A stretch of 64,000 nucleotides of DNA from Catalinimonas alkaloidigena (lineage in GTDB: Bacteria > Bacteroidota > Bacteroidia > Cytophagales > Flexibacteraceae), in the NCBI RefSeq assembly GCF_900100765.1, contig NZ_FNFO01000002.1, forward strand, positions 248,001 through 312,000. Direction: 5' to 3'. Under the pieces are notes generated by a model that was not told the DNA's origin, did not search any database, and saw nothing but the letters and a program-made list of their open reading frames with translations. Positions 43,865 to 52,868 of this stretch are shown here, piece by piece. Made by a program: the position numbers and the translations under genes. How positions within the stretch are numbered: the stretch's first letter is position 1; each line of letters starts with the position of its first letter.

Positions 43865-44375
43865 GAGCGTTTCAGAACAAGAGCAATGGAGCAGATCAAC
43901 TTATAAACTTACGGAAAGATCTGCCTACCTACCTGATTCTTGTGGCGTCTTGGAGGTTCGTCGGCTGTTTTCCCTGACTTGTCCTGTCATAAAATGGGTT
44001 AGTGCTAAAAAAGAAGACGTGCGAGTAGGGCGGTTTTGGGGGAAGTGACGATTGCGGGCCCCGCGGGTAAGAAGGCGAAAGCAAGCCTGCGGGCTACTGT
44101 AGAGTTGGGGGAATAGGAAGCCTCCCCGCCGCGCTGAGTATGGAAGGGGGGCGGATGATCTCTTTTCCCGAGGTAGCCGGTTTTGCGTTTGCCTCCTCAC
44201 GAAACGTGTGGATAAAAAGAGCAATGGCGTTGCCCGCGATGCGTAAAGTTTCTTATAATTACGTAACTTCCTTTTGCCTGCGCTGAATCGCCGCTTCCTG
44301 CCACCACCTGATACGGGAAGTGCCTGACCCCCAGCGCATCACCTACACTGATTTGTTCACCAGAATGCCCCGATT
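43865..44375. other. Intergenic region between divergent ABC permease and oxidoreductase operon
   Basis: 511 bp. A minus-strand open frame at 43925-44224 is Arg/Ser/Thr-rich and does not look like a protein. It should contain the promoters of both flanking genes, but no clear TAnnTTTG element was found. Confidence 0.45.
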
Positions 44376-46157
44376 TTGGAACCCACCCATCCTACCCAAG
44401 ACCCCGAATACTTCCATCGGGTGGTCGACTGCCAGTACGCCTGTCCCGCCCACACGCCCGTCCCGGAATACATCCGCCTGATTGCCGCCGAGCGCTACAC
44501 CGACGCCTACATGATCAACTGGGAATCGAACGTGTTTCCCGGCATCCTGGGCCGCACGTGCGACCGCCCCTGCGAACCGGCCTGCCGCCGCGGACGCGTC
44601 GAAGAAGAACCCGTTGCCATCTGCCGCCTGAAACGCGTCGCCGCCGACAACAAAGGCGAAGTCCGACACCGGATGCCCCAAGTCCCGACCCAGAAGAATG
44701 GGAAGCGCATCGCCCTGATCGGCGGTGGTCCCGCCTCGCTGACGGTGGCGCGCGACCTGGCCCCGCAGGGCTACGAAATTCACCTCTACGACGAATGGAA
44801 CAAGGGCGGCGGCATGATGCGCACGCAGATTCCCGCGTTTCGCTTGCCCGAATCCGTCCTCGACGAGGAGGTGAATTACATCCTCGACATGGGCATCCAC
44901 ACCCACTTCAACCAGTTTGTCTCGAGTCTAAAAGAAATTCTGGATAAAGAGTACGACGCGGTTTTTGTAGGCACCGGCGCACCGAAGGGCCGCGACCTGA
45001 TGCTGCCCGGCCGTGAAGAAGCGGGCAACCAGGTCCACATCGGCATCCAGTTTCTGGCCAACGTCGCCTTCGGGCACCTCACGCAGGTCGGGAAAAAGAT
45101 AATTGTGCTGGGTGGTGGCAACACCGCGATGGACTGCTGCCGGACGTCGCGTCGGCTCGGTGGCGAACAGGTCCACGTGGTGGTGCGCAGCCCGTTCGAA
45201 GAGATGAAGGCATCGCCCTGGGAAATCCGCGATGCGCTGGCCGAAGACATTCCGATCCTGAATAACATGCCGCCGAAGGAGTTTGTCGTGGAAAACGGCA
45301 AGCTGAAGGGCATGATCTTCGGCAAGGTACGGGCCGAATACGACGAGAACGGTCGCCGGAAACTGATTCCGACGGGCGAACCCGACGTCTTCATTGAGGC
45401 CGACGAAGTGATCATCGCCATCGGGCAGGACAACGCCTTCCCCTGGATCGAACGGGACTTGGGCATCGAGTTCGGCAAGTGGGATTTACCTGTATTGAAC
45501 AAGATCACGTTCCAATCGACCCGTCCTAACGTCTTCTTCGGAGGTGATGCCGCTTTCGGACCGGAAAACGTGATCACGGCCGTCGCCCACGGACACCAGG
45601 CCGCCATTTCCATCCATAATTTCTGCCAGGGCAAAGACGTGCTGGATCGCCCCGCGCCGATGACGAACCTCGTCAGCCAGAAGATGGGGATCCACGAGTG
45701 GAGCTACGACAGCCCCGTGGTGGTGGACGAGCGCTATGCCGTGCCGCACGAGAACAAAGCCATTGCATTGCAGGACCGCAAGGTGGAAGTGGAACTGGGT
45801 TTCGACGAGCCGACGGGTTTCAAGGAAGCACAGCGCTGCCTGAACTGCGATGTGCAGACGGTCTTTACGCCGCAAAGCTGCATCGAGTGCGACGCCTGTG
45901 TCGACATCTGCCCGACCACCTGCATCACCTTCACGGAAAACGGCGACGAAGCCGACCTCCGCACCCGCCTCAATGCGCCCGCCGAGAATACCCACCAACC
46001 GCTGTACGTGTCGGAAGAACTGCCGACGAAGCGCGTGATGGTGAAAGACGAAGATGTGTGCCTGCACTGCGGACTGTGTGCCGAGCGCTGCCCGACGGCG
46101 GCGTGGGACATGCAGAAATACTGGTATAATGTGACCAAAGCGTCGAAGATTTTATGA
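44376..46157 (+). CDS. FAD-dependent oxidoreductase with two C-terminal [4Fe-4S] clusters (GltD/NfnB-like)
   Basis: 593 residues, read from a TTG at 44376; an in-frame stop at 44349 excludes a longer form and no ATG fits. The N-terminus has the GltD-type cluster domain (DCQYACPAHTPVPEYI, GRTCDRPCEPACRRG), then FAD (IALIGGGPASLTVARDLA) and NAD(P) (IIVLGGGNTAMDCCRTSRRLG) Rossmann folds. The C-terminus is a 2x[4Fe-4S] ferredoxin (CIECDACVDICP, CLHCGLCAERCP). It overlaps the KorA gene by 4 bp, so it likely passes electrons between NAD(P)H and the oxoacid oxidoreductase. Confidence 0.92.
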   Translation: MEPTHPTQDPEYFHRVVDCQYACPAHTPVPEYIRLIAAERYTDAYMINWESNVFPGILGRTCDRPCEPACRRGRVEEEPVAICRLKRVAADNKGEVRHRMPQVPTQKNGKRIALIGGGPASLTVARDLAPQGYEIHLYDEWNKGGGMMRTQIPAFRLPESVLDEEVNYILDMGIHTHFNQFVSSLKEILDKEYDAVFVGTGAPKGRDLMLPGREEAGNQVHIGIQFLANVAFGHLTQVGKKIIVLGGGNTAMDCCRTSRRLGGEQVHVVVRSPFEEMKASPWEIRDALAEDIPILNNMPPKEFVVENGKLKGMIFGKVRAEYDENGRRKLIPTGEPDVFIEADEVIIAIGQDNAFPWIERDLGIEFGKWDLPVLNKITFQSTRPNVFFGGDAAFGPENVITAVAHGHQAAISIHNFCQGKDVLDRPAPMTNLVSQKMGIHEWSYDSPVVVDERYAVPHENKAIALQDRKVEVELGFDEPTGFKEAQRCLNCDVQTVFTPQSCIECDACVDICPTTCITFTENGDEADLRTRLNAPAENTHQPLYVSEELPTKRVMVKDEDVCLHCGLCAERCPTAAWDMQKYWYNVTKASKIL

Positions 46158-47998
46158 GGAACGGAGCGATTGTGAATGATATGGTGGTCCGGTTCGCTAA
46201 CGTAAACGGCACCGGATCGGCCAGCGCGAACGAGATGTTTGCCAAGGCCATTTTTCGGATGGGAATCCCCGTTACTCCCAAAAACATTTTCCCGTCGAAC
46301 ATCCAGGGGTTGCCCACGTGGTACGAGGTCCGTATCAACGAGCACGGCTACCTGGGCCGCCGGGAGGGCATTGACCTGCTGGTGGGCGTCAACCCGCAGA
46401 GCTACACGAAAGACATCGAGTCGATCCGGCCGGGGGGCTACTTCGTTTACGACAACACCAAGCGGCTGCACCCCGAGTTTTTCCGGGCCGACATTCAGTT
46501 CATCGGCATCCCGATGATGCGGCTCTGCATGGAGCATTTTCAGGTGCCGCGCCAGCAGCAGCTCTTCAAAAACATCGTCTACGTCGGGGCGCTGGCCGCG
46601 TTGCTGGACCTTGAACTGACGGTGGTGCAGGACATCATCCGCGATCAGTTCGGGAAGAAGCCGAAGCTGATCGACGCCAACTTCCTCGCCCTGGACCTGG
46701 GCTACCAGTACGCCAAAGAAAACTACGAGTGTCCGCTCGACATCCGGGTGGAACGTCGCGATGCGGTCGGCGATCAGATCATGATCGACGGCAACACGGC
46801 CACGGCCCTGGGCGCGATCTACGCGGGATGCACCGTCGCGGCCTGGTATCCGATTACGCCGTCGACGTCGGTCGTGAAAGCCTTCGAAGACTACGCCAAG
46901 AAGCTACGGGTCGATCCGGAAACGGGGAAGAACCTGTACGCGCTCGTGCAGGCGGAAGACGAACTGGCGGCCATCGGGATGGTGATCGGCGCGACCTGGA
47001 ACGGCGCGCGTGCTTTCACGGCGACCAGCGGTCCGGGCGTCTCGCTGATGAGCGAATTCCTGGGACTAGCCTACTTCGCCGAGATTCCCGTCGTATTGGT
47101 GAACGTGCAGCGGGGCGGCCCTTCAACCGGCATGCCGACCCGCACGCAACAGGCCGATCTGATTTCGTCGGCGTACGCCTCGCACGGCGATACCAAACAG
47201 GTGCTGCTGTTTCCGAGCACGCCGGCCGAATGTTTCGACATGACGGTCGATGCGTTCGATCTGGCCGAACGGTTGCAGACGCCCGTCATCTTGATGTCGG
47301 ACCTGGACCTGGGGATGAATTCGCACCTCTCGCCGCCGCTGGCGTGGGACGATGCCCGTGCCTACGACCGGGGCAAAGTGCTGGACGCCGCCGCGCTGGA
47401 CGAAATCGAGACGTTCGGGCGCTACCTCGACGTGGACGGCGACGGCATCTGTTACCGGACCATTCCGGGGACGCACCCGACCAAGGGCGCGTTCTTCACC
47501 CGGGGGACTTCGCGCGACGAGTACGCCCGTTACACGGAAGACGGCGACGTCAACGTGCGGATACTGAACCGGATGCTGCAAAAATGGGAAACGGCGAAAG
47601 CATACGTGCCCGCGCCGGAACTCTACCAGGAAGGACACCACCACGACTACGGCCTGATCTTCTTCGGGACGTCGAGTTACGCCACGCTGGAAGCAATGGA
47701 TCGCCTGGAAAAACAGGGCATCCGGGTCGATGCGATGCGCGTCCGGGCATTTCCGTTCAACCACACCGTCGAGGAGTTCATTGCGGAACACGAGCGGGTG
47801 TTTGTGATCGAGCAGAACCGCGACAAACAATTCCGCTCCCTGCTGGTCAACGAACTGGAAATCCATCCCAAAAAACTGATCTCCATTCTGAATTACAACG
47901 GCATGCCCATCACGGCCGGGGCCATCATGAAGCAGATCCAGCAGGAACTGCCCACCGTAACGACCACGTCGCCGGTCAACGGGCAGTTAAAACATTGA
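46154..47998 (+). CDS. korA: 2-oxoacid:ferredoxin oxidoreductase, alpha (gamma-alpha fused) subunit
   Basis: 614 residues. The N-terminal 190 residues are the gamma-type domain (VVRFANVNGTGSASANEMFAKAIFRMG), followed by the alpha subunit pyrimidine-binding fold (IDGNTATALGAIYAGCTVAAWYPITPSTS, FTATSGPGVSLMSEFLGLAYFAEIPVV, NVQRGGPSTGMPTRTQQADL) and a transketolase-C-like domain (VFVIEQNRDKQFRSLL). Length and order fit 2-oxoglutarate-type KorA enzymes. It acts with the beta subunit at 48163. Substrate (2-oxoglutarate or another 2-oxoacid) is inferred from family resemblance. Confidence 0.92.
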   Translation: MRNGAIVNDMVVRFANVNGTGSASANEMFAKAIFRMGIPVTPKNIFPSNIQGLPTWYEVRINEHGYLGRREGIDLLVGVNPQSYTKDIESIRPGGYFVYDNTKRLHPEFFRADIQFIGIPMMRLCMEHFQVPRQQQLFKNIVYVGALAALLDLELTVVQDIIRDQFGKKPKLIDANFLALDLGYQYAKENYECPLDIRVERRDAVGDQIMIDGNTATALGAIYAGCTVAAWYPITPSTSVVKAFEDYAKKLRVDPETGKNLYALVQAEDELAAIGMVIGATWNGARAFTATSGPGVSLMSEFLGLAYFAEIPVVLVNVQRGGPSTGMPTRTQQADLISSAYASHGDTKQVLLFPSTPAECFDMTVDAFDLAERLQTPVILMSDLDLGMNSHLSPPLAWDDARAYDRGKVLDAAALDEIETFGRYLDVDGDGICYRTIPGTHPTKGAFFTRGTSRDEYARYTEDGDVNVRILNRMLQKWETAKAYVPAPELYQEGHHHDYGLIFFGTSSYATLEAMDRLEKQGIRVDAMRVRAFPFNHTVEEFIAEHERVFVIEQNRDKQFRSLLVNELEIHPKKLISILNYNGMPITAGAIMKQIQQELPTVTTTSPVNGQLKH

Positions 47999-48014
47999 TA
48001 GCAGCCCTATTCCA

Positions 48015-48130
48015 TTCTGTCATCGCCCGTTGCCACGGTGGCCGGCGACCCGGCTCGAACGGAGCATAGCGCAGTGAGAGATCTTCTAACTTCTAGAGCA
48101 AGATTTCTCCCGTTGGTCGAAATGACAGAA
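48015..48130. repeat. MITE-like dispersed repeat with inverted ends
   Basis: A 116-bp element with ends TTCTGTCAT (48015-48023) and ATGACAGAA (48122-48130), exact inverted copies. The right end continues as the CCGTTGGTCGAAATGACAG motif, which I recognise as a repeat scattered in many Bacteroidota genomes; on the minus strand it encodes a spurious peptide containing VISTNGRN. It sits between the alpha and beta subunit genes of one operon. Confidence 0.7.
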
Positions 48131-48162
48131 ATAGAGAAGGACAATCCACGAAGAATTTCACC

Positions 48163-49215
48163 ATGACCTACATTAAACCTGCCTTCCGCCACCCGGGACT
48201 AGCCAAAAACAAAATCGGCTTTGCCCGCGCCGACTACGAAGGCGCGATTTCCACGCTGTGTGCCGGTTGCGGCCACGACTCCATCAGCGGAGCCATCGTC
48301 CAGGCTTGTTACGAAATGGCCATCGCGCCGCACCGCCTCGCGAAACTGTCGGGCATCGGCTGTTCCTCTAAAACCCCGACGTATTTCCTGGGCAAATCAC
48401 ACGGGTTCAACTCCGTACACGGACGCATGCCCTCCATCACCACCGGGGCCAACATGGCGAACCGCGACCTGATTTACCTGGGTGTCTCTGGCGATGGCGA
48501 TACGGCCTCCATCGGGATGGGGCAGTTTTGTCACGCCGTGCGACGGAACCTCAACATGATGTACGTCGTGATGAACAACGGCTGTTACGGCCTCACGAAG
48601 GGACAGGACTCCGCCACCGCCGACTTCGGTTCTGTCAGCAAAGCGGGATCGGAGAATGCCTTTCCGGCCATTGACCTCGTGGGGCTGGCCCTGGAACTGG
48701 GCGCGACGTTTGTAGCCCGGAGCTTTTCGGGTGATAAGAAACAACTCGTGCCGCTCATCAAGGCGGCGCTGTCGCATCCGGGGTTTGCCTTCATCGACGT
48801 GATTTCGCCGTGCGTTACCTTCAACAACAATCCGGGTTCGACCAAGTCGTACGACTTCGTGCGGGAGCACATCGCCTCCACCTCGGTGCTCGACTTCGTG
48901 CCGGAACAGGAAGAAATCACGGTCGACTACGGCGAAGGAACGTCCGCTTCGGTGGTGTTGCACGACGGTTCGCTACTTCAGTTGCACAAGCTCAACCCCG
49001 ACTGGGACCCTACGGATCGTGACTCGGCGGTGAATAACCTGCAACACGCCAAGGCGCGGGGGCAGATCCTGACCGGCTTGCTCTACATCGATCCCAAGAG
49101 CCACGACCTGCACCAGGTCCTCAACACGGTGGCGCAACCACTCAACACGCTGAGGAAAGACCAACTTTGCCCCGGTTCGGCGGCGCTGGAAAAAATCAAC
49201 GCGGAGTTCCGGTAA
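48163..49215 (+). CDS. korB: 2-oxoacid:ferredoxin oxidoreductase, beta subunit
   Basis: 350 residues. Thiamine diphosphate-binding subunit with STLCAGCGHDSISGAI (cluster and TPP ligands), KLSGIGCSSKTPTYFLG, VSGDGDTASIGMGQF (the GDGD Mg/TPP motif), MNNGCYGLTKGQ and the end region of KorB proteins. It pairs with the alpha subunit at 46154; about 165 bp separate the two genes, largely filled by the MITE-like repeat, which replaces what would otherwise be tight operon spacing. It converges on the GH43 gene with 12 bp between stop codons. Confidence 0.94.
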   Translation: MTYIKPAFRHPGLAKNKIGFARADYEGAISTLCAGCGHDSISGAIVQACYEMAIAPHRLAKLSGIGCSSKTPTYFLGKSHGFNSVHGRMPSITTGANMANRDLIYLGVSGDGDTASIGMGQFCHAVRRNLNMMYVVMNNGCYGLTKGQDSATADFGSVSKAGSENAFPAIDLVGLALELGATFVARSFSGDKKQLVPLIKAALSHPGFAFIDVISPCVTFNNNPGSTKSYDFVREHIASTSVLDFVPEQEEITVDYGEGTSASVVLHDGSLLQLHKLNPDWDPTDRDSAVNNLQHAKARGQILTGLLYIDPKSHDLHQVLNTVAQPLNTLRKDQLCPGSAALEKINAEFR

Positions 49216-49227
49216 AGCCCGGTGGGG

Positions 49228-50976
49228 CTATTTCGCTTCTACCGTTTCGGAGAGGGGTGCTACCCCGTTTTCGTTGAACGCCTCGACAGCGAAGTAATAC
49301 GTCTGGTCCACGTTCAGGCTGCGCAGGTCGAGCGAATGCTGATCGTACACTAGCCACGAGCTATAGAGCTTGTCGGGCGCGATGCCCCACCGCACGTTGT
49401 AACCCTGCGCGTTGGCCTGGGCTTTCCAGGTGAGCTGCACGTTGCGGCGATCCTGGTCACGGACGGCCTGCAACTGCCGCACCTTGCTCGGAGTTTTGCC
49501 GGAGCCGAGACCGAACACCCGCACGCCCGAGAGGGCCAGGTGGGGCGTAGGCACATGCAGACTGCGGAAGCGGATCAGACGCGCGCGGACAGGCGTGGCC
49601 AGCTCCACGTAATCGTTCGGTACGTCCGTGTAATTTTTGCTCTTGTCCACCAGCGTCGTCCAGGTTTTTCCATCCAACGACCCCTCGATCACATACTGGT
49701 GATACAGACTATCCTGCCGTCCGTACAGGTTCGACTGGTAGTCGTGGTAATTCAGTTGGAGGGCATGGACCGTGGCGGCTTTTTCCAGGTCGATTTGCAG
49801 CCATTGGTCGTTTGTGGGACCGTCGGCCACCCAGAAGGTCTTCACGCGTTCGTCGGTCACGTGGCTCGCGTCCAGCGTGTCGAGCGTAGAAGAGGCGGTC
49901 ACTGGCTTTTTGTACGACAGCAGCATCCAGCCCCGAAATTCTCCCTGCCGTTCCGGATCGCTCGGGGCGTAGTGCGGATAGTCGCCGAACGAGGTGTTGG
50001 CATGCATCAGCCCGTCGGCATCGAAAAAGGTAGGAAACATGGCGAGTCGCCGCTCGAAGTTGTAGTTGACCGAAATGGCTATCGTGCCGAAATGCCACAA
50101 CTGACCGCCCGGTCCTTCGACGGTGCTGCCGTGTCCGGCCCCGTTGATGAAGCCGCCCGGCTTGTAGCTCACCGGGTTGTTCGGTGCGTATTCGTACGGT
50201 CCCAGCGGGTCGTCGGCCACGTAAACGCCATCGGCATAGGTGTTCCATTCCGTGCCCGGTGCGGCGTATTGCATGTAGTACCGCCCGTTGTGTTTGGTGA
50301 GCCACGCGCCTTCCATGTAGCCCGCCAGCGTAGGGTGGTCGTGGTTTTCGCCGAAGCGCTCCCAGCCGTGCTGGTCTTCGTGCAGCTTGAAAAACTCGAT
50401 CGGTTCGGTTTTGGGAATGAACCGCTGTTGCGGGTCCAGCTCGTAGCCACGGATCGGGTAGGTATTCGACGATCCCCAGAACATGAACGCCCGCCCGTCG
50501 TCGTCGATGAAAAAATCGGGGTCCTGCAAATTCCACAGGATGGCGGGCACCGATTTCCAGTCGCCCTTCTTCGGGTTATCGGTGTACAACAGGCTCATGA
50601 TGCCCGAAGGATCGCCCGTTACGTACAGTACCGAATCCTTGTAGTTATGAGCGGCCGGGGCGTTTGACCCCTGAAAGTACCACTTTTCGGGCGTGATGAA
50701 CTCCCACGTTGTCAGGTCTTTTGAGTGCCAGTAACCCATCGAACGGGTCACGAACATGTAGTACTCGTCGCGGAACCGCACCACCGCCGGATCGGCCCCT
50801 GACCGGTAGGACAGGTTGTTGTGCGAGTTGACGATCATGTAGGTGTAATCGAGGTTCAGAGGGTTGCAATAGGTCGTGGGCGGCATGGCCGGCCCTTGCG
50901 CCCGGGCGGAAAAGGTCAACAGCCCAAGCAGACAAAAGCTGAGGCTGATGTGTGGGGTGGAACAGAATGACTTCAT
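49228..50976 (-). CDS. Secreted GH43-like glycoside hydrolase with discoidin and Fn3 modules
   Basis: 582 residues with a signal peptide (SFCLLGLLTFSARAQ). A five-bladed propeller domain follows: ADPAVVRFRDEYYMFVTRSMGYWHSKDL (general base Asp in GADPAV), LQDPDFFIDDDGRAFMFWG (second Asp) and LAGYMEGAWLTKHNGRYYMQYA (general acid Glu in MEGAW). Then a F5/8C-like module at about 360-480 and an Fn3 module at about 490-580 (AVRDQDRRNVQLTWKAQANAQGYNVRWG). Likely acts on arabinoside, xyloside or galactoside chains outside the cell. Confidence 0.87.
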   Translation of the reverse strand: MKSFCSTPHISLSFCLLGLLTFSARAQGPAMPPTTYCNPLNLDYTYMIVNSHNNLSYRSGADPAVVRFRDEYYMFVTRSMGYWHSKDLTTWEFITPEKWYFQGSNAPAAHNYKDSVLYVTGDPSGIMSLLYTDNPKKGDWKSVPAILWNLQDPDFFIDDDGRAFMFWGSSNTYPIRGYELDPQQRFIPKTEPIEFFKLHEDQHGWERFGENHDHPTLAGYMEGAWLTKHNGRYYMQYAAPGTEWNTYADGVYVADDPLGPYEYAPNNPVSYKPGGFINGAGHGSTVEGPGGQLWHFGTIAISVNYNFERRLAMFPTFFDADGLMHANTSFGDYPHYAPSDPERQGEFRGWMLLSYKKPVTASSTLDTLDASHVTDERVKTFWVADGPTNDQWLQIDLEKAATVHALQLNYHDYQSNLYGRQDSLYHQYVIEGSLDGKTWTTLVDKSKNYTDVPNDYVELATPVRARLIRFRSLHVPTPHLALSGVRVFGLGSGKTPSKVRQLQAVRDQDRRNVQLTWKAQANAQGYNVRWGIAPDKLYSSWLVYDQHSLDLRSLNVDQTYYFAVEAFNENGVAPLSETVEAK

Positions 50977-51054
50977 GGGGCAAAGTTGGTGGATTTCCCC
51001 TAGAGGTACGCAGAAACGGGCGCGAGGGCTACGGCGTGTGTCTCCGGCCCCGGC

Positions 51055-51510
51055 TCACAGCGCCCGCTGCATCTGGTACAGGTCGAAGCCGGGCGCCCAG
51101 AAATCGTGTTCCGTACGCACCAGCGTGAACCCCATTTTCTCGTAAAAGCGGTAGACCTCTTGCGTCGTACGAACAACCACCTGCCGGATCTCCGGCCGTT
51201 GCCTGAGCCGCTCGAGCCGGTACGAGGTCAGCAGATGCCCGATGCCCTGCCCGTGCCGCTCCGGGTCCACCACGTCCCACGAAAGCCGCGCCAGCTGTTC
51301 GTCAGGAAAGTAATTGAGGCCCCCGGCCCCCACGATCGCGCCGTCTGCTTCCACCACGAAGTACTCTTCCCGGTGGCGTTCGAGGTAGGTGCGGTACTCC
51401 TGCTCTTCCGACACGTGGAAAAACCGGGGCGTGTTGCGCCGCAGCAGCGCCAGCAGCGCGGGCTGGTCGTCCGGGGTGTAGGCGCGGATCGTGGGGGAGG
51501 ATCTGGTCAT
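51055..51510 (-). CDS. GNAT family N-acetyltransferase
   Basis: 151 residues. The N-terminal strand-helix (TIRAYTPDDQPALLALLRRN) and the acetyl-CoA motif A (WDVVDPERHGQGIGHLLTSYRLERLRQ) are clear, as is the family end EVYRFYEKMGFTLVRTEHDFW. Substrate unknown. It lies alone between the GH43 and metallopeptidase genes on the same strand. Confidence 0.9.
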   Translation of the reverse strand: MTRSSPTIRAYTPDDQPALLALLRRNTPRFFHVSEEQEYRTYLERHREEYFVVEADGAIVGAGGLNYFPDEQLARLSWDVVDPERHGQGIGHLLTSYRLERLRQRPEIRQVVVRTTQEVYRFYEKMGFTLVRTEHDFWAPGFDLYQMQRAL

Positions 51511-51565
51511 CAGAAACTACTTGAACCGTTGCGCAGGGCATACGATTAGAGCGGATTGCAAGACG

Positions 51566-52654
51566 TTACTTCCGGCGTACTTTCAGGCAAAGTTGATGCA
51601 CAAAGGCCAGCTTGTCGACCACAACCGGCGGAATGATGAACGGGTAGAGGTCGGAGTGGCCCATGCTGCGGTTGAGGCTGTTCATGGCGAACGTGAGCGG
51701 TAACCACATGTCGATCAGGCCACTCATCTTTTTGACTTCGTACGGATTGCGGTTTACGTCGGCCTTCAGGTTGTCTTTTTTCGAGGCCAGTTCGGGGTCG
51801 ATGCTCATCCCAAAGGCGTAGGCCGTCTCCAGCGTATCGAGCATGTGGAGGTAGTGCGCCCAGGTTTCGGCCCAGTCTTCCCACGGATGGGCGCTGGCGT
51901 AAGGACTGATGTAGTACTGATTCCAGTCGTCGGACGTGCCTTTCTCGTAGTGGCGCTTCAGGGCGGAACTGTAGTCTTCCCGCTCGTCGCCGAACACTTC
52001 GCGGAAAGCTTCTTCCTGCCCCATGTCGGCCACCAGGCGATCCCAGTAATAGTGGGCGATTTCGTGGCGGAAGTGTCCCAGCACCGTGCGGTAGGCTTCG
52101 CCCATCGCTTTGCGGGCCATTTCCCGCTCGATGTCGTCGGCTTCGGCAATGTTGAGGGTGATGGTGCCGTTGGCGTGGCCGGTCAGCACACGCGGCCCTT
52201 TTTTCGGATCGGCCAGAAAATCGAACTCCAGTCCTTTCTCAGGATGCTCGTCTTTCGACATAAACGGCAGACCCAATTGCAGCAGCGTATAGACCAGGCG
52301 ATGCTTGGCCGCCTCGATGTGCCGCCACCGGTCGTGGTACTCTTCTTTGCTCAGGTTGGGGATGGTGTTGTTCAGCTGGCAGGCTTTGCAAAACGGGTCC
52401 TGGCTCTGGGCCGGCACCAGCCAGTTGCAGACACCGTGGCGGTGGTTTTCGCAGTAGCGGTACTTTTCCGAAGGGCCGAACAGCTTGTTGACCAGCCCTT
52501 TGCTATACGGTTCGAGGGTATCCTTGCCCTTCTTGACCAGCGGAACGAGCGCCATCTTCTCCGGAATAAACCCCAGGGGGTAGTGACAGCGGACACACTG
52601 GTGATTTTCAAAATAGAGCAGTTGCCCGCAGTGCGTACATTTAAAGAGTTTCAT
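51566..52654 (-). CDS. Putative zinc-binding metallopeptidase with N-terminal zinc ribbons
   Basis: 362 residues. The N-terminal about 105 residues carry three Cys pairs of zinc-ribbon type (CTHCGQLL, CVRCHYPLG, PFCKACQL). A zincin-like core follows with H197-E198-x-x-H201 in GHFRHEIAHYYWDRL and GDEREDYSSALKRHYEKG further on. This matches a conserved family annotated as putative zinc-binding metallopeptidases; substrate unknown. No signal peptide, so cytosolic. Confidence 0.88.
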   Translation of the reverse strand: MKLFKCTHCGQLLYFENHQCVRCHYPLGFIPEKMALVPLVKKGKDTLEPYSKGLVNKLFGPSEKYRYCENHRHGVCNWLVPAQSQDPFCKACQLNNTIPNLSKEEYHDRWRHIEAAKHRLVYTLLQLGLPFMSKDEHPEKGLEFDFLADPKKGPRVLTGHANGTITLNIAEADDIEREMARKAMGEAYRTVLGHFRHEIAHYYWDRLVADMGQEEAFREVFGDEREDYSSALKRHYEKGTSDDWNQYYISPYASAHPWEDWAETWAHYLHMLDTLETAYAFGMSIDPELASKKDNLKADVNRNPYEVKKMSGLIDMWLPLTFAMNSLNRSMGHSDLYPFIIPPVVVDKLAFVHQLCLKVRRK

Positions 52655-52868
52655 AGGATTGAGTCTGTGTGACGGAATCGGGTGGGAGTGGCCGTCGGCC
52701 GTGCGCGCGGACGGGTCCGAAACCTTGCCGTACTTAACGAGAATCGGACACGCAGGTTGGCAGCGGTGCCCCGGAAATTTGATTTTTGCGAGCTGGTTCG
52801 CACCGCTACCGCCGGGACTTCGGGAGGTGTGGGCTATCTTCGCGAAAACCTATTTTTATTTTTACGGA

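Noticed and set aside
43925-44224. 99-residue minus-strand open frame in the gap before the oxidoreductase operon
   Set aside because: Arg/Ser/Thr-rich, no motif or ribosome binding site, sits in what should be promoter DNA.
48007-48192. Small minus-strand open frame between korA and korB
   Set aside because: It is the translation of the MITE-like repeat (contains the familiar VISTNGRN peptide), not a gene.
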